The translations under genes were made by a program, and so were the position numbers. A DNA stretch of 5,176 bases from Pseudomonadota bacterium (GTDB lineage Bacteria > Pseudomonadota > Gammaproteobacteria > Steroidobacterales > Steroidobacteraceae). Of the stretch, positions 1-5,103 are shown piece by piece; positions within the stretch are counted from its first letter, which is position 1; every line of letters begins with the position of its first letter. The stretch lies in assembly GCA_023391815.1 (NCBI GenBank), contig JAEWAF010000044.1, positions 1 to 5,176 on the forward strand. Direction: 5' to 3'. The notes under the pieces are model-generated. The model saw only the letters and a program-made list of their open reading frames with translations. It did no database searches and was not told where the DNA came from.

Positions 1-2
1 TT

Positions 3-188
3 GCTTACAAAGAATTAAAATGGGCATGGTTGACAGGAGGAATTTCTTTAGTTGGTTACATCATGCTTTGGATTGGGGCAAAACTAAAACCTAAACAAGC
101 AAACTTTACTGACATCCAAACTGTGGCAGACCTTGTGAGACGAATCAATACGGCACCTAACATTGGTATTGCCAATAGTGGGGCTTGA
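3..188 (+). CDS. C-terminal fragment of a membrane protein, ending inside the first attC-like site
   Basis: The frame is open from the window edge and ends at TGA 186-188, giving 61 visible residues; the start lies upstream of the window. Visible residues 7-26 form one hydrophobic segment rich in Trp, Gly, Ile and Leu, followed by the basic stretch KLKPK. This fits one transmembrane helix, then a soluble tail of about 35 residues. I recognise no family. The last ten or so residues (from the Pro-Asn of APNIG onward) are encoded by the R'' box and left stem of the recombination site. The native stop may therefore have been lost, or the cassette is built so that the gene ends in its own site. 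It belongs to the cassette preceding the one that starts at 347. No stop occurs in this frame for 183 bases, so coding is likely, but short length keeps confidence moderate. Confidence 0.6.
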   Translation, partial: AYKELKWAWLTGGISLVGYIMLWIGAKLKPKQANFTDIQTVADLVRRINTAPNIGIANSGA

Positions 189-352
189 GATTGGAGCAAT
201 CAACAGCGGTAATTCTGCTGTGTTGTGGTTCGGGGCTGGACCTGCAAAGCCCAGCTTTAGTTCTTAATATTTAACTTTATCAAAAAGCCAGGCAACAGTT
301 CCGAGCGGACGAATATAAATTCCCCACCATCGGCAATACCTGCTCGTTAGCG
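155..352 (+). repeat. attC-like recombination site 1 (198 bp)
   Basis: R'' box ACCTAAC is at 155-161 and R' box GTTAGCG at 346-352. The left stem GGTATTGCC (165-173) pairs perfectly with GGCAATACC (332-340). After a 4/4 internal loop (AATA 174-177, CATC 328-331), GTGGGG (178-183) pairs with CCCCAC (322-327). The rest, about 184-321, is a long apical part. R'' and R' pair only over TAAC/GTTA, as expected when the two halves belong to different neighbouring cassettes. The predicted crossover is between G346 and T347. Assignment as an integron-type site is inferred from this architecture and from cassette end-matching. Confidence 0.75.
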
Positions 353-404
353 GTCAGCATACAACGACCCTGCACTAAAAAAAACACATAACGACACAGA
401 CATT

Positions 405-800
405 ATGAAAGCAAAATTAATTACATTACTTTTTGTGCTATTTGCAACGACTTCATTTGCTCAAAGCACATCGGAAGCTCCACGTCAAAATATTTCTACA
501 GATAGTGCGGTTGTATATAGGTTATTTGCCACAAAAAATACATATAACTTTATCAAATTAAATACAAGAAATGGACAAATGTGGCAAGTTCAATGGGGTA
601 CAGAAAGCAAGTACCGTTTTGAAACTACACTATCGGACATCTCACGAGTAGAGAAAGAAGAAGAGAAAAATGGCAGATTTTTTCTTTACCCAACAACCAA
701 CATATATAATTTCATTTTGCTTGACCAAATAGACGGCAGAGCTTGGCAGGTACAATGGGCGATGGAAGAAAAAGATAGGATGGTTCTTCGCATCTATTAA
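405..800 (+). CDS. Small secreted protein with two YNF...WQVQW repeats
   Basis: This is a 131-residue protein. An N-terminal Lys pair, a hydrophobic core (residues 5-14) and SFA-Q at 17-20 form a typical type I signal peptide, so the mature protein should be periplasmic or extracellular. The mature part contains an internal duplication with a 54-residue period. Repeat 1 (about 39-72) and repeat 2 (about 91-128) share Y-N-F-I, L, a Gly, and W-Q-V-Q-W at 60-64 and 114-118, followed by an acidic/basic stretch. A Glu/Lys-rich linker (81-90) joins them. Small proteins with this motif are, to my recollection, common in Bacteroidota, but no function is known to me. The ATG lies 58 bp after the cassette boundary, in an A-rich leader without a Shine-Dalgarno. 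The stop codon overlaps a strong palindromic terminator, so it is probably transcribed alone. Confidence 0.85.
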   Translation: MKAKLITLLFVLFATTSFAQSTSEAPRQNISTDSAVVYRLFATKNTYNFIKLNTRNGQMWQVQWGTESKYRFETTLSDISRVEKEEEKNGRFFLYPTTNIYNFILLDQIDGRAWQVQWAMEEKDRMVLRIY

Positions 801-841
801 AACTTGTAATTGGCAAATTTGCCAATTACAAGTTTTCTTTT
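799..841 (+). terminator. 38-bp perfect palindrome with T-tract, probable terminator of the repeat-protein gene
   Basis: Positions 799-836 are a perfect inverted repeat centred between 817 and 818, which would fold into about 17 bp of stem with a tiny loop. It begins in the stop codon of the upstream gene and is followed by a T-rich tract (833-841, interrupted by one C). This is the form of an intrinsic terminator, though its stem is AT-rich. Its perfect symmetry and overlap with the promoter of the next gene mean it could also be an operator. Confidence 0.7.
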
Positions 842-849
842 TATCTTTG
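818..849 (+). promoter_or_regulatory. Candidate Bacteroidota-type promoter for the XRE/HNH operon
   Basis: TATCTTTG at 842-849 matches the Bacteroidota -7 consensus TAnnTTTG exactly. TTTG at 818-821, inside the right arm of the palindrome, sits 20 bp upstream, close to the usual -33 spacing. It is about 50 bp before the ATG of the XRE-type gene. It would give the two-gene operon its own promoter, isolated by the terminator from the gene before it. Confidence 0.5.
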
Positions 850-901
850 CTCAATAACTTTTAAAAGTGGCGGCAACACGATAAACTCGGCAGATAAAAT
901 T

Positions 902-1399
902 ATGATACAAGCAAAATTTGTAGATGACTTTACTATTGAAGTCATTGCACAAGACGGAGAAAAATTCACTTGGAACACTTATTTTCCAACTCCAAAAGCA
1001 GACCAACAACACTATGCTGAAAGATTAGCATATTATTTTCAAAAATATTATGAAGATAATATGGGATACAGTACAGGTATGAGTATCCAATATTGGGTTT
1101 GGATACAAATGAATTATTACGAAGGACTTGGAATTAATGGCGGAAAAGGTGACAGAGACGATGAGAGAATTTTACTTCATCAAGAAAGAGAAAAAATAGG
1201 AGCAAAAATCCGTGAATTGCGGAAAGAAAAAAATATTGAAGCAAAAACGCTTGCTCAAATTGCGAATATAGATGCAGCTAATCTTAGTCGCATTGAACAA
1301 GGACGTTATTCTGTTGGCTTAGATATACTTTCTAAAATCGCTTTAGCACTTGGAGCTAAAATTGAGTTAGTTGATTTCGTTGAACCTAAAAAATCATAA
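902..1399 (+). CDS. XRE-family helix-turn-helix protein with unknown N-terminal domain
   Basis: This is a 165-residue protein. Residues about 96-157 form a Cro/C1-type HTH: IGAKIRELRKEKN leads into TLAQIANID, then the recognition region AANLSRIEQGRYS, then LDILSKIALALGAKIEL. The LSRIEQG and LxxLxxIAxALG signatures are diagnostic of HTH_3/XRE proteins. Residues 1-95 are a separate part rich in Tyr, Trp and Phe (many aromatics between 22 and 73) that I do not recognise; it may bind a partner or ligand. A Gly/Asp-rich linker (77-88) separates the two. The HNH endonuclease gene starts 5 bases after the stop, so co-transcription is likely. The likely role is a transcriptional regulator of this operon. 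An antitoxin-like or controller role for the nuclease is inference from position only. The start is ATG at 902, with the candidate promoter just upstream. Confidence 0.85.
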   Translation: MIQAKFVDDFTIEVIAQDGEKFTWNTYFPTPKADQQHYAERLAYYFQKYYEDNMGYSTGMSIQYWVWIQMNYYEGLGINGGKGDRDDERILLHQEREKIGAKIRELRKEKNIEAKTLAQIANIDAANLSRIEQGRYSVGLDILSKIALALGAKIELVDFVEPKKS

Positions 1400-1403
1400 A
1401 ACT

Positions 1404-2396
1404 ATGGTCAATGTAAATCACTTTGAAAAAGAATGCGACTGCATATATAAGGACGAGCAATACTCTGTTCGGGATAACGGTGCTGTATTACGACACGCTC
1501 CTAACAACAAACGACCACGACCAACCGACAACAATTGGACTTTTGGCAAACTGAACAGCAAAACAGGTTATTTAGAAATCGCTTCTGTTCGTGTTCACAG
1601 AATAGTTGCGACAACATTTCACAAAGAACCTCCAACAAAAGAACACGTTGTTGACCATATTGACACAAACAAACAAAATAACCGACCTGACAATCTACGT
1701 TGGGTAACAAGATTAGAAAACATTTTGCTCAATCCAATCACGGCAAGACGTATTGAACTTGTTTGTGGAAGTGTTGAAGCATTTCTTGCCAACCCTTCAA
1801 AATTTCGGGACAAATTTCCAGACCCAAACTATGAATGGATGTGTGCTGTTAGTCGTGAAGAAGCGCAAGCAAGTAAAGAAAGGTTATTGGCTTGGGCAGA
1901 AAGTGATAAACCATTACAAGGTGGTTCATTAGGAGAATGGATTTATAATCGAAGTGTGTCAAGTCCAGTTACTGACTATGTTGTAGAAGAATTAGAATTT
2001 ATAAATTCCCTAACTTCAAATGCTGTTCAAAAAGTCCGAAATTGGAAAACGCCAAGTGAATTTCCTTGTTGTCCACAGGAAAATGCTAATAACCCAATAG
2101 CTGACTATACTGCAAACTTAGAAGTAGGAAACGTGTTTTCTCGAAACCAATATACGAGTTCGATTATTCAACGTTTTGCAATTTCAAAAGACGAAAACAC
2201 ATTGTGGATTATGTGTAAAAGTGGAGATGAAAACCCAATAAAACCTTATTCTTTGGCAGAGATAACCTATCAAAACAATGTTTTCGTTCATAATAGTCTT
2301 GGGACTTTTTTCGAGAAAGACGGAGCGGAAAAACAATTTACTCTTGCACAAGGACTTGAATGGACAGGAGCTGATACAATTGATGACTATTGCTAA
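1404..2396 (+). CDS. HNH endonuclease with long uncharacterised C-terminal domain
   Basis: This is a 330-residue protein. The N-terminal 105 residues fit an HNH_3-type nuclease. YSVRDNGAVLRH (20-31) resembles the strand region usually found before the domain. VHRIVATTF (64-72) supplies the first His, VVDHID (82-87) the central Asp-His pair, and QNNRPDNLRWVT (91-102) the Asn residues and closing NLxWVT signature. All expected ββα-metal positions appear present, so DNA nicking or cleavage is likely. Residues 110-330 form a large second region ending in FVHNSLGTFF and EWTGADTIDDYC. It is unfamiliar apart from a vague resemblance to other Bacteroidota HNH proteins, and may direct target choice. 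The ATG at 1404 is preferred because it follows the upstream stop by 4 bases. The same frame extends to a TTG at 1371 inside the previous gene, which is less likely. No methyltransferase is adjacent. Confidence 0.85.
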   Translation: MVNVNHFEKECDCIYKDEQYSVRDNGAVLRHAPNNKRPRPTDNNWTFGKLNSKTGYLEIASVRVHRIVATTFHKEPPTKEHVVDHIDTNKQNNRPDNLRWVTRLENILLNPITARRIELVCGSVEAFLANPSKFRDKFPDPNYEWMCAVSREEAQASKERLLAWAESDKPLQGGSLGEWIYNRSVSSPVTDYVVEELEFINSLTSNAVQKVRNWKTPSEFPCCPQENANNPIADYTANLEVGNVFSRNQYTSSIIQRFAISKDENTLWIMCKSGDENPIKPYSLAEITYQNNVFVHNSLGTFFEKDGAEKQFTLAQGLEWTGADTIDDYC

Positions 2397-2417
2397 AACA
2401 TAAACACAATGCCTAAC

Positions 2418-2549
2418 CGCTAACAAGGTATTGCCAAAAGCGGGGCTGAACGGCTTCGATTGGACATTTGTGCAAGGTTCAACTTTCGTTCTTCGATTGA
2501 ACTTTTGTGCTAAAATTCCCCGCCTTCGGCAATACCCAAAACGTTATGT
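2418..2549 (+). repeat. attC-like recombination site 2 (132 bp)
   Basis: R'' CGCTAAC is at 2418-2424 and R' GTTATGT at 2543-2549. GGTATTGCC (2427-2435) pairs perfectly with GGCAATACC (2528-2536). The internal loop is AAAA (2436-2439) opposite CTTC (2524-2527). GCGGGG (2440-2445) pairs with CCCCGC (2518-2523). Terminal spacers are unequal: AA on the left, CAAAAC on the right. The apical part carries a GTTCAA/TTGAAC hairpin and a 20-bp imperfect direct repeat (2454-2473 and 2491-2510). The outer stem is identical to that of site 1. The predicted crossover is between 2543 and 2544. Confidence 0.8.
2454..2510 (+). repeat. Imperfect 20-bp direct repeat within site 2
   Basis: CTTCGATTGGACATTTGTGC at 2454-2473 and CTTCGATTGAACTTTTGTGC at 2491-2510 match at 18 of 20 positions, with a 17-bp spacer. 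The second copy and the spacer together form the small apical GTTCAA/TTGAAC hairpin. The role is unknown; the duplication could simply be expansion of the variable apical part of the site. Confidence 0.75.
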
Positions 2550-2592
2550 GTCAACCTACGAATGACCGTACATAAACAGAACAACAGAAAAA

Positions 2593-3306
2593 ATGAGTGT
2601 ATTTTCTTATCATCTTGTAAAATTATCTTTTATTTCTACACTCAGAATGATGTATTTACCAATTAAATCAAAACAAGTAAATGGATTGATTTATGCAGAA
2701 ACGATGTCCGCAATGGTATTAGGTTCGTCAATCTATTCCAAATCCAGATTTTTTAACAGAGAAATTGTGGTTTTCGCTCAATGGGAAAATGAAAAGTATC
2801 TCGATGAATTTTTACAATTCAACCCAAAAGGAAAACAAATAGCAAAAGGTTGGCATATTCGATTGGAATATTTACGACAATGGGGAGAAATTTCAGGGTT
2901 TCAAATTCCCAATCACGAAACGGAATTGGAAAATGAAAAAAATCCAGTAGTTGCCGTTACAATCGCTCGAATGAAATACACGCAAATTCCGAGATTTCTT
3001 CGTTGGGGAAGACCTGTTGAAAAACAAGTTCGGGACGATAACGGAACAACTTTGTCTTTGGCTTCTATTCGATACCCAAATATCATCTCAACTTTTTCGA
3101 TTTGGAAAACACAAAAAGCAATGACCGATATGGTTCGTGGACACAGCAAAACTCCGCAACCCAAACGACATATCAATGCGATGAAAGAACGTGATAGAAA
3201 AGATTTCCATTTTGAGTTTACCACATTGCGTTTCAGACCACTTGCGGAATATGGAGAATGGAATGACCAAAAAAAATATATCCCAAATCAAACTGAAACA
3301 ATATGA
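2593..3306 (+). CDS. Spheroidene monooxygenase (CrtA)-like protein
   Basis: This is a 237-residue cytosolic-looking protein without signal peptide. Its pattern resembles the CrtA-like superfamily. An N-terminal YHLVKL strand is followed by a G-LIYAETMSAMVLG region (about 31-44). Next come VVFAQWENEKYLDEFL (59-74), VVAVTIARMKYTQIPRFLRW (119-138) and STFSIWKTQKAMTDMVRG (166-183), and a C-terminal FHFEFTTLRFRPLAEYGEW block. The alternating strand and (T/F)SxW helix patterns recall two ferredoxin-like (ABM-type) repeats. In carotenoid-producing bacteria CrtA oxidises spheroidene; nothing here indicates carotenoid synthesis, so the substrate is unknown and the protein may be only a structural relative. 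The ATG at 2593 is chosen because it gives the expected N-terminal strand and lies behind an A-rich leader. Its stop overlaps the next start by four bases (ATGA), implying translational coupling. Confidence 0.6.
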   Translation: MSVFSYHLVKLSFISTLRMMYLPIKSKQVNGLIYAETMSAMVLGSSIYSKSRFFNREIVVFAQWENEKYLDEFLQFNPKGKQIAKGWHIRLEYLRQWGEISGFQIPNHETELENEKNPVVAVTIARMKYTQIPRFLRWGRPVEKQVRDDNGTTLSLASIRYPNIISTFSIWKTQKAMTDMVRGHSKTPQPKRHINAMKERDRKDFHFEFTTLRFRPLAEYGEWNDQKKYIPNQTETI

Positions 3307-4157
3307 GTTTAGCAGATACAATGCAAAAATTTCAGGATTGGTTTACGCAACAATGGGTTATTATTTGTGGAAGAAAAATCAATCCGTCTGAAAACACATG
3401 GTTGTTTGGTCCTTTTGGAGAAGTAAGCGGAATTGGAGAAAAATTCATTCATCAATTAGCCCAAAAGGAAGATTTAACCATAATAAGAAAATCCAATTCC
3501 AAAGGATTGTTAGATTCCATTTCGAGTTTGTATTTATCAGAAAATGAAATTAAAAAACTACCGAAAAATGTTATTAATTTTTACGAAAAAACGTCTGAAT
3601 ATAAACTGCAATTAAATGTAAAATGGAATCCGATATTTAAGATATTTGGTTATGTTGTGAATAGATTGTTCAGTCAGCGAATTAATCAACTCAATATTCC
3701 GACAAACAACATTCAATCCTCTGAAAATCTGACTAGCGAAATCATTGAATTAGTTGCAAAAAACACCAACGAAGTAAAATATACGATTTGGTTGCGAAAA
3801 TTTCAATCAACAGGAAAAGTTATTTATTCGGGAATTTATACAACTTGTTTGCTACCCTCAGGAATTACTTGCGTAAAAGCCATTTTTCCGTTGCCAAAAG
3901 GAAATGCAACGGTTATTTTGAAACCCTCTGTCGGGGAAAAAAACGAACTGATTTTAAATTCATCGGGAAATAAATTTGGGGATGCCGGTTTTTATTTTTT
4001 ACTGAACGATTCCAAAGGGAATTGTTGGAGCAAATACATCAAATCCTTTACGGACAAACTTATAGTAAGTGATGAAAATGAAAAACTAAAAGCAAGACAA
4101 ACGCTCAAATTATGGCGTCTTAAAGTTGCAAGATTTGAATACGAGATGAAAAAATAA
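3303..4157 (+). CDS. Conserved-looking protein of unknown function, coupled to the CrtA-like gene
   Basis: This is a 284-residue protein with no signal peptide or clear membrane helix. Visible blocks are an N-terminal WLFGPFGEVSGIGEKF segment (33-48) and a central FYEKTSEYKLQLNVKWNPIF region (93-112), continuing into NRLFSQRINQLNIP (120-133). A β-rich second half contains TIWLRKFQSTGKVIYSGIY, then AIFPLPKGNATVILKP, then a GDAGFYFLL strand. The C-terminus (LKLWRLKVARFEYEMKK) is a basic helix. From memory, proteins with a similar WNPxFxxxxxxxNRLFSxRxxQLNxP block occur in several phyla, but I cannot attach a function. The start codon lies within the stop of the CrtA-like gene (ATGA at 3303-3306), so the two are probably co-translated and may form a complex or consecutive steps. 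That is inference. Confidence 0.8.
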   Translation: MSLADTMQKFQDWFTQQWVIICGRKINPSENTWLFGPFGEVSGIGEKFIHQLAQKEDLTIIRKSNSKGLLDSISSLYLSENEIKKLPKNVINFYEKTSEYKLQLNVKWNPIFKIFGYVVNRLFSQRINQLNIPTNNIQSSENLTSEIIELVAKNTNEVKYTIWLRKFQSTGKVIYSGIYTTCLLPSGITCVKAIFPLPKGNATVILKPSVGEKNELILNSSGNKFGDAGFYFLLNDSKGNCWSKYIKSFTDKLIVSDENEKLKARQTLKLWRLKVARFEYEMKK

Positions 4158-4190
4158 ATAACATAAACCAAACAAAAAATAAGGGCGAAC

Positions 4191-4322
4191 ACATAACAAG
4201 CGTTTGGCAAAAGTGGCGGTTTCGTATTTCGTATAAAACTTTTTCGTAAGTTTGAATTTCGCGCTTCGTTTGAAGTTTAGTGATAAGAATCGCCACCTTC
4301 GCCAAGCGCCAAAACGTTAGGC
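4191..4322 (+). repeat. attC-like recombination site 3 (132 bp)
   Basis: R'' ACATAAC is at 4191-4197 and R' GTTAGGC at 4316-4322; the latter fits the integron GTTRRRY consensus exactly. GCGTTTGGC (4200-4208) pairs with GCCAAGCGC (4301-4309) with a single G-T wobble. AAAA (4209-4212) faces CTTC (4297-4300). GTGGCG (4213-4218) pairs with CGCCAC (4291-4296). Spacers AA and CAAAAC are the same as in site 2. The stem sequence differs from sites 1 and 2 but pairing is kept, which points to a selected fold. The predicted crossover is between 4316 and 4317. Confidence 0.8.
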
Positions 4323-5062
4323 GACATTTTGAAACAGACCGCAACAATAACGATTTTGATTTCTATGAAAAGTAAAATTATATTTCTTCTAGTATTATTT
4401 ATGATTTGGGGATGCCAAAAAAAAGATGAAGTCGTAAAAAGAAAAAATGAACCTGACATTCACATTCTGCAAGCAGAAGATACGGAAATGAATACTGCAA
4501 TAGAAAATGCACAAAAAAGTCTATTTAAATTTAAAGAGGCAATTACAAGTAAAAACCCCAATTATTACAATTTTGCTTTAAAAGAGAAGTTTAATACAAA
4601 TGAGGGTGGAGAACATATTTGGATTAGCGAAGTTGAATATTTTGATAATAAATACTTCGGAATTGTAGATGGAAAACCAATTTCTACAACGGAAGTTAAA
4701 TTCGGGGACACTATCGAAGTGAATCAACAAAATATTACAGATTGGATGTATTTTGATAATAAAACTGTTAAAGGAGCCTATACTACAAAAGTTTTGAGAA
4801 AACGAATGACTCAAAAAGAAAGAGATGAAATGGATCAAAAAAGTGGAATGACATTCGAGAATAAATAAAAACGTCGCCTAACAGTGTATTTGCAAAAGGC
4901 TGGGTTGAATATATAAAACCTCCACTCGTTGTATTCAGCCGCAGCTGCTTTTCATATTGTTTTTTTTCTTTAATTTAGACAATCTGAAAAAGCATCTGCT
5001 CCGGTTGGTCGAAATTGAACTTGCAGTTAAATTTAGCCCGCCCTTCGCAAATACTTTTTCCG
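4317..5062 (+). mobile_element. Integron-like cassette C (DUF2314 lipoprotein)
   Basis: This is a single-gene cassette between the crossovers of sites 3 and 4. Its end match is the longest in the window: GTTAGGCGAC (4316-4325) is the exact reverse complement of GTCGCCTAAC (4873-4882), extending after one mismatch into TTTT/AAAA. The gene starts 48 bp after the boundary and stops 7 bp before the R'' box, the classic compact cassette form. Confidence 0.72.
4365..4868 (+). CDS. DUF2314 (YegJ-like) lipoprotein
   Basis: This is a 167-residue protein. A short hydrophobic leader (residues 5-15) ends in IWGC with Cys17 as probable lipidation site, followed by Gln-Lys-Lys. It should be a membrane-anchored lipoprotein facing the periplasm or surface. 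After a charged linker, residues about 40-160 match the DUF2314 family (E. coli YegJ type): ALKEKF (71-76), GGEHIWISEV (81-90), YFGIVDGKPI (97-106), FGDTIEVNQQNITDWMY (113-129) and the GAYTTKVLR block (137-145). The EHIW, G-D and I-DW signatures are the family hallmarks. The biochemical role of the family is not established, to my knowledge. The ATG at 4365 is chosen because the lipoprotein signal starts there; the frame also extends to a TTG at 4329, which would put twelve polar residues before the signal. It is the only gene of its cassette. Confidence 0.85.
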   Translation: MKSKIIFLLVLFMIWGCQKKDEVVKRKNEPDIHILQAEDTEMNTAIENAQKSLFKFKEAITSKNPNYYNFALKEKFNTNEGGEHIWISEVEYFDNKYFGIVDGKPISTTEVKFGDTIEVNQQNITDWMYFDNKTVKGAYTTKVLRKRMTQKERDEMDQKSGMTFENK

Positions 5063-5068
5063 TTAGCT
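4876..5068 (+). repeat. attC-like recombination site 4 (193 bp)
   Basis: R'' GCCTAAC is at 4876-4882 and R' GTTAGCT at 5062-5068. GTATTTGC (4886-4893) pairs perfectly with GCAAATAC (5047-5054). AAAA (4894-4897) faces CTTC (5043-5046). GGC-T-GGG (4898-4904) can pair with CCC-GCC (5037-5042) with one bulge. The long apical part contains its own strong hairpin: GCAGCTGCTTTTCA (4941-4954) against TGAAAAAGCATCTGC (4985-4999), extended by ATTGT/ACAAT (4956-4960 and 4979-4983). The predicted crossover is between 5062 and 5063. Confidence 0.75.
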
Positions 5069-5103
5069 GTAATAATATAAAATAACACTTAAAAACATTA
5101 ATT

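Larger units (their letters stand above)
347..2543 (+). mobile_element. Integron-like cassette A (repeat protein, XRE regulator, HNH endonuclease)
   Basis: This unit is delimited by the predicted crossover points in sites 1 and 2. Its first bases with the preceding G (GTTAGCGGT, 346-354) are the exact reverse complement of ACCGCTAAC (2416-2424) at its other end. A further GCAT/ATGC match (357-360 and 2409-2412) flanks the pair. Circularisation would therefore give a fully paired site. The unit is long (about 2.2 kb) and holds three genes in one direction. This is unusual for a cassette and may reflect an old fusion of two cassettes. Confidence 0.65.
2544..4316 (+). mobile_element. Integron-like cassette B (CrtA-like protein plus unknown partner)
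   Basis: The unit is bounded by the predicted crossovers in sites 2 and 3. Its ends match: GTTATGTGT (2543-2551) is the exact reverse complement of ACACATAAC (4189-4197). It holds two overlapping genes, beginning 49 bp after the boundary and ending 33 bp before the R'' box of site 3. The compact two-gene layout suggests the pair moves and works together. Confidence 0.68.

Noticed and set aside
1371..1403. Upstream extension of the HNH gene to a TTG at 1371.
   Set aside because: It would overlap the XRE gene by 29 bases with a rare start; the ATG at 1404 follows the upstream stop directly and gives a sensible N-terminus.
902..2396. Classical toxin-antitoxin (HigBA-like) or complete restriction-modification system.
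   Set aside because: The nuclease is a 330-residue HNH protein rather than a small RNase, and there is no methyltransferase in the window.
2913..3321. Minus-strand open frames under the CrtA-like gene.
   Set aside because: They are antisense shadows of a gene with recognisable family patterns; they are Phe/Ser/Cys-rich with no motifs.
3191..3391. 66-codon open frame on the + strand bridging the two genes of cassette B.
   Set aside because: It lies in another frame of two well-supported overlapping genes and shows no domain or signal.
4247..4254. TAAGTTTG in site 3, an exact TAnnTTTG match upstream of the DUF2314 gene.
   Set aside because: No TTTG or TTG lies at the right distance upstream, and the match sits in the apical arm of the site; a chance match is plausible in AT-rich DNA.
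4329..4364. Upstream extension of the DUF2314 gene to a TTG at 4329.
   Set aside because: It adds a polar stretch before the lipoprotein signal; MKSKIIFLL at 4365 is a standard lipoprotein start.
155..5068. CRISPR-like or simple dispersed-repeat reading of the four hairpin sites.
   Set aside because: Spacing is irregular (0.4-2 kb), the intervals are genes, and the sites vary in sequence while keeping pairing; the cassette-end matches fit recombination sites better.
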